Source: Bacteroidaceae bacterium (GTDB taxonomy: Bacteria > Bacteroidota > Bacteroidia > Bacteroidales > Bacteroidaceae). Taken from it: DNA of 35,770 nt. Position 1 is the stretch's first letter, and each line of letters begins with the position of its first letter. The translations under genes and the position numbers were made by a program. The stretch spans positions 1 to 35,770 of the forward strand of contig JAFQNW010000041.1 of assembly GCA_017420875.1 (NCBI GenBank), given 5' to 3'. This document shows positions 32,171-35,770 of this stretch, one piece after another. Under the pieces are notes generated by a model. That model saw only the letters and a program-made list of their open reading frames with translations, had not been told where the DNA came from and searched no databases.

Positions 32171-34015
32171 TTATTTCAAGGCAGAAAGCAGATGCTTCCA
32201 TACCAAGTTGATTTCGGCTTGCATGTCGTCAATTTGGGCAGTCATGGCGATGACGGCATTCAGTTCAGGCAATACAATGATGTATTGGCCGGCGGCTCCG
32301 TCGGCACGTACTCCGTTGTGACGGCAACGCCACATCTGGTAGCCATAGCCTTGCAGCCAGTCACTGTCTTTCGGATTTTCGGTGATGTTGTCGAACCGCA
32401 TGTGTGTCGGACAGGAATCGGTTTGCTTGCTGGTCGCTTCGTCAAACCACGATGCTGGGAGAAGTTGTTTACCATTCCACATACCTCGTTGAAGGATGAA
32501 TTGTCCCATCTTGGCCAAATCTTCAGTCTTGAGGTAAAGTCCGTAACCGCCTAAGTTGATGCCTTGCGGACTTTCTTCCCAAACGGCTCCTACAATACCC
32601 AATGGGCGGAACAGGCGTGGATAAAGGTAATCGATGGCTTTTTGGCCGGTTACTTTCTGCACGATGGCTGAAAGCATGTAGCTACCCAAGGTGTTGTAAG
32701 CATAGAAAGTGCCCGGTTCGTGTTCTACCGGAGCAGCCAAGAAAGTTGCTACCCAATCGTCCTTGTCGGTCAGTTTGCGGATGCTTGGAGCCACATCGTG
32801 TCCGGTAGTCATGGTCAGCAAATGGCGTATCTCCATCTTCTTCAGGTTTTCGCTGACCTGAGCCGGCAATTTGTCGGGGAAGAACGAGATGACCTTATCG
32901 GTAACCTTCAGTTTGCCTTCGGCTACGGCAAAACCGATAGCCGTAGCGGCAAAAGTCTTGCTGACCGAGTTTAGGATGTGAGGTTTCTTCGGGTCACCCA
33001 GACTCAGCCATTTTTCCTTCACTACTTTGCCGTTTTTAAGAATCATGATGCTATGCAGGTCTTGACCGGCTTTTTGTACGGCAGCCAGGTACTTGTCGAA
33101 CGCTTTGTCCAACTTCTTGGTGGCTTGTGCCCGTGGCAAGGATTTGATTAGTTCGTTATAGCTGATAAGTTCTATGTTCTTGTCCTTTAAAGCTTGTTTA
33201 ACTTTCTGGCTGGTAAAGATATCGGTTACTCCTTGGCGGTCGACAGCCACGTTTTCGTAACCCACGTGTCCCACCGTTTGCATTTCTTCGTTGTTCAAGG
33301 CCGGATGGTCGAGGAACATGTAATTCTTGCCCGGTTCCAACTTTTCGAGTGTCTTGAGGAAACTGGCTTCCTTTTCGGCAGAAGTACCTCTCGGGCCATC
33401 GTAGGTTACATAGTTCAAACCATATTCCTTGAAGGCTGTTCCCGAGTCGACTAACGGCAGGTTGTATTCCTCGCTCAATCGTTTCATCATCTTTTCTACT
33501 TCGGGGGCAAATGCCAATGAACCCATGTGCCCGGAGATGTGGCTGATGTGGGGGATGTTCTGGAGTGCCAATTCAATTTGGGCACGTGCTTCCTGTTCTA
33601 TTTCAGCCAGGTTCCATTTGTTTTCGGTGATGGAGAGCCCTTCGTAGCCTTTTCTTGGAGTCATCATCGGGAAGAAGTATCCGTCTTTGTCTACCAAGCT
33701 TGGACAGTAGGTGAGCGGACGCCACTTCACATTATCCCATTCGCTGGTGATGGTAAAATGCAGGCCCACATCAATTCCGGGGTTTTCGCGTAGCATTCGT
33801 GCTGCTTCGGGGAACCAGGCCGTAACGGGCATCACTTCAATTGTCGTTTCAATACCATTCTTGTAGCCTTCCATACAGGCGATGTTGGCCGCACGGAAAG
33901 AACCCATGTCGTCGGCACGGACAATCAATCGGGGATGGTTTTGTTGAGCAAATGCTGGTAAGGTCATTGCTGCAATCATTGTAGAGCAAAGCATACATTT
34001 CATCTTTTGAACCAT
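32171..34015 (-). CDS. Exported two-domain enzyme: ChbG/YdjC-like deacetylase fused to a beta-lactamase-family serine hydrolase
   Basis: The 614-residue precursor has a signal peptide (start MVQKMKCMLC, cleavage near LPAFAQ; a second start at 34003 is possible). Residues about 28-300 resemble the ChbG/YdjC carbohydrate deacetylase family: RLIVRADDMGS (33-39; metal-binding Asp), IDVGLHFTIT (about 81-90; His), HISGHMGSLAFAP (His) and later FLDHPALN. Residues about 310-614 form a class C beta-lactamase/esterase-type domain. It has the nucleophile motif SVSK (Ser350, Lys353) after HILN, AYNTLGSYML and a C-terminal DGAAGQYI. The canonical Tyr-x-Asn is present as Tyr-Asn-Thr. Both halves look catalytically complete, suggesting removal of an N- or O-acetyl (or other acyl) group from one glycan substrate. 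That pairing is inference. dinB lies 18 bp downstream. Confidence 0.88.
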   Translation of the reverse strand: MVQKMKCMLCSTMIAAMTLPAFAQQNHPRLIVRADDMGSFRAANIACMEGYKNGIETTIEVMPVTAWFPEAARMLRENPGIDVGLHFTITSEWDNVKWRPLTYCPSLVDKDGYFFPMMTPRKGYEGLSITENKWNLAEIEQEARAQIELALQNIPHISHISGHMGSLAFAPEVEKMMKRLSEEYNLPLVDSGTAFKEYGLNYVTYDGPRGTSAEKEASFLKTLEKLEPGKNYMFLDHPALNNEEMQTVGHVGYENVAVDRQGVTDIFTSQKVKQALKDKNIELISYNELIKSLPRAQATKKLDKAFDKYLAAVQKAGQDLHSIMILKNGKVVKEKWLSLGDPKKPHILNSVSKTFAATAIGFAVAEGKLKVTDKVISFFPDKLPAQVSENLKKMEIRHLLTMTTGHDVAPSIRKLTDKDDWVATFLAAPVEHEPGTFYAYNTLGSYMLSAIVQKVTGQKAIDYLYPRLFRPLGIVGAVWEESPQGINLGGYGLYLKTEDLAKMGQFILQRGMWNGKQLLPASWFDEATSKQTDSCPTHMRFDNITENPKDSDWLQGYGYQMWRCRHNGVRADGAAGQYIIVLPELNAVIAMTAQIDDMQAEINLVWKHLLSALK

Positions 34016-34181
34016 AATATCGGAATTTTGTTGTTAAATCAATAGAAAGTCGAAAGATACAAAAAAGAAGGAACATAATGAACCTTTTGACAAGAAACTC
34101 CGTTAAATTTTCGCCTTGCCTGAACCGAAGACAGGGATTCTTGTTATTATTGGAAACCATATAAACATTAACTAAATAGAC

Positions 34182-35318
34182 ATGAGTATGAAAAAAACGA
34201 TTCTTTTATCGGTATTTGCCTTGGGCACACTGACAATGAACGCTCAAACCGAAGTGGTCGAAGGAGGAGGCTTCTGGGATAATTGGTCGATGGGTTATCG
34301 TAGTGGGGGAACTATGAAGATGAGTGGTGCCCCATTCATCAAGAGTGCCCGTCCGGTATTCGGCCTCAGCATTGGCAAGCAATGGACACCTATCTTGGGC
34401 ACAGAAATCCAAGGCTTGGGATACATTAACACCACCGGAAGCAAGACTCTTTTCGATGCATCGGAAGTAGCCTTGATTACCAACATGAACCTGATGAACC
34501 TCTTTGGCGGTTATGAAGGTACCCCACGTGTGTTCGAAATTGAAACAGCCACCGGCTTTGGATGGTTACACCATTATATGAAAGGTCCTAAAGATACGAA
34601 CGACCTTTCGGCTCGTGTCGGTTTGAATTTTAACTTCAACTTGGGTGAAAGCAAGGCATGGACGTTCGGCATCCGTCCGGCTATAGTCTATAACCTGACG
34701 GGAAACTTTCCGCAAGAAAAGCTAGCTTTTGATAAGGATCGTGCCCGTTTCGAAGTGTTGATGGGCTTTACTTATCATTTCGCCAACTCAGAAGGCCAAC
34801 GACACTTTGCGATGGTGCCGGTGGTAGACCCTTTGGCTATGGCAGCTATGAACGAAGAAATCAATGTGTTGCGTGAAACCATCGCTGCTCAGGAAGCCGC
34901 CATTGCAGCTTCGGCTCTCGAAATAGCGGATTTGCAAAACAGCTTGAATGATTGTCAGAATGCGGCCAACCAACCAGCCGATCCTGCCGTAACCAATATC
35001 TTGGAATCCATCGTGGCCTTCCAGTTCAATCAGGCCGTGATTCAGCCTTCTCAGATGCCAACCATCGAACGCATCGCCACTTATTTGAAGGATAATCCGG
35101 GTGTGAATGCCGTCATCAATGGATATGCTTCGCCAGAGGGTACGGAAGAATACAATCTCAAGCTTTCTCAACGTCGTGCAGATGCCATGAAAGACATCTT
35201 GGTTGAAAAGTATGGCATTGATGCTTCTCGTATCGAAGCGATTGGTCACGGCATTGGTGACATCTTCTCCGAGCCGGCTTGGAATCGGGTAGGTATCTGC
35301 ACCATCGAGCTGAAATAA
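34182..35318 (+). CDS. OmpA-family outer membrane protein
   Basis: A 378-residue precursor starting MSMKKTILLSVFALGTLTMNAQ, with a signal peptide cleaved near NAQ (a second start at 34188 is possible). Residues about 22-210 form a beta-barrel-like region with alternating aromatic residues. Residues about 222-265 are an alanine-rich helical or coiled-coil linker (EEINVLRETIAAQEAAIAAS). The C-terminal OmpA/MotB peptidoglycan-binding domain spans about 275-378, with VAFQFNQAVI, NAVINGYASPEGTEEYNLKLS, QRRADAMKDILVEKYGID and RIEAIGHG. This envelope protein anchors the outer membrane to the wall. Its only -7-like sequence is TATTATTG (34145-34152), one mismatch from consensus. A terminator follows 24 bp after the stop. 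Confidence 0.92.
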   Translation: MSMKKTILLSVFALGTLTMNAQTEVVEGGGFWDNWSMGYRSGGTMKMSGAPFIKSARPVFGLSIGKQWTPILGTEIQGLGYINTTGSKTLFDASEVALITNMNLMNLFGGYEGTPRVFEIETATGFGWLHHYMKGPKDTNDLSARVGLNFNFNLGESKAWTFGIRPAIVYNLTGNFPQEKLAFDKDRARFEVLMGFTYHFANSEGQRHFAMVPVVDPLAMAAMNEEINVLRETIAAQEAAIAASALEIADLQNSLNDCQNAANQPADPAVTNILESIVAFQFNQAVIQPSQMPTIERIATYLKDNPGVNAVINGYASPEGTEEYNLKLSQRRADAMKDILVEKYGIDASRIEAIGHGIGDIFSEPAWNRVGICTIELK

Positions 35319-35770
35319 AGTATGCTGATACAACTTTTCAAGAAAACGCCTTCGTATTTTAATAAAACGCGAAGGCGTTTTTGTGTAAACATGCAGGTGT
35401 TTTTTCGTGTAAATCAGTTGGTTTTCCCGATGGCTCAGGCGAAAATGCATGAAAATAACGAGGTTTTGATTTTTTTGAGATTGCTAATTTATTAATTAAG
35501 GCTATTGGCGACAATGTTGGCGTTTGTATAATAATTCATGTGTTTTTGGGCGAAAAATGGTTGTTTTAAGAATGCTTTTCAATAGAACAAGCTGGTTCTT
35601 GTGGCTTTTTAGGCTTTTATAAGTCTGTTTTTTCTTTTGAATTTTGTGGTTTGAAGTGGGTGTTTGTAGTGCTTGAATTTGTAATTAGCCAATAATCAAG
35701 TGGTTGTAAAACGAGGGTAGTCAGATAGTCAGTAGTCAGTTAGTTTAAACATCGATTCTACACTATAAAT
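35319..35770. other. AT-rich non-coding end of window
   Basis: No supported gene in 452 bp. The first part holds the OmpA terminator. The rest is T/G-rich on the plus strand, without an open frame of useful size. There is an imperfect palindrome agaacaagctggttct (35584-35599) with one mismatched pair. Near the edge there are three copies of TAGTCAG (35718-35724, 35726-35732, 35733-35739), followed by TTAG. This may be the upstream region of a gene beyond the window. Confidence 0.5.
35343..35382 (+). terminator. Intrinsic terminator of the OmpA-family gene
   Basis: 12-bp perfect stem aaaacgccttcg (35343-35354) with cgaaggcgtttt (35370-35381), a 15-nt AT-rich loop, ending in five T. It shares the core GCCTTCG with the pyrH terminator at 16968-17008. 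Confidence 0.85.

Noticed and set aside
1-35770. tRNA, rRNA, CRISPR arrays, insertion sequences, prophage genes
   Set aside because: No cloverleaf-like segments, regularly spaced repeats, transposase or integrase motifs were seen on either strand.

Overview
The window is a chromosomal segment of a member of the order Bacteroidales, most likely family Bacteroidaceae (Bacteroides or Phocaeicola-like). The evidence is an adjacent SusC/SusD pair, several families restricted to Bacteroidota (DUF4954, DUF4834, NigD-like), a single-chain class I fumarase, and repeated promoters of the Bacteroides type (-33 TTTG, then 18-20 bp, then -7 TAnnTTTG). I could not fix the species. Most of the window is housekeeping DNA. 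I found no tRNA, rRNA, CRISPR array, transposase or integrase.

Region by region. 1-4500: the end of a nutrient-uptake locus, with a damaged susC (N-terminal part missing, in-frame TAG at 1018) followed by an intact susD and a strong terminator. 4593-7876: hflX and a large DUF4954 beta-helix protein, each with its own promoter. 7918-9816 (minus): a secreted S15/CocE-type hydrolase. 9963-11600: class I fumarase. It converges on an APC amino acid permease (11661-13313, minus) across a 30-bp perfect palindrome that contains both stop codons. 13484-17737 (minus): M28 aminopeptidase, rsgA and frr in one probable operon, then a NigD-like lipoprotein and pyrH as separate units. 17784-20227 (minus): a yraN-birA-MATE operon. 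20302-20969: a small ribbon-helix-helix-like protein overlapping tadA. 20973-22686 (minus): psd-pssA-DUF4834, the phosphatidylethanolamine branch.

22877-27408: dnaE (replicative polymerase), trxA with a promoter inside the end of dnaE, and a small acidic protein. 27409-27800 is non-coding and rich in hairpins and degenerate repeats. 27801-30989 (minus): a probable five-gene operon aroA - Cys-rich membrane protein - ZnuB-like permease - tsaE - Imm17-like protein. 31049-34015 (minus): dinB, preceded by a fused ChbG/YdjC deacetylase plus serine hydrolase. 34182-35318: an OmpA-family outer membrane protein with its terminator. 35319-35770 is AT-rich DNA in which I see no gene.

The most unusual items are the broken susC with an abrupt loss of homology at about position 169 (possibly a silent cassette of an invertible SusC locus), the deacetylase-serine hydrolase fusion, the palindrome carrying two convergent stop codons, a candidate leaderless mRNA ahead of tadA, and two dispersed-repeat-like intergenic structures (13395-13469 and 27600-27800). 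I did not see a convincing entirely new multi-gene system.
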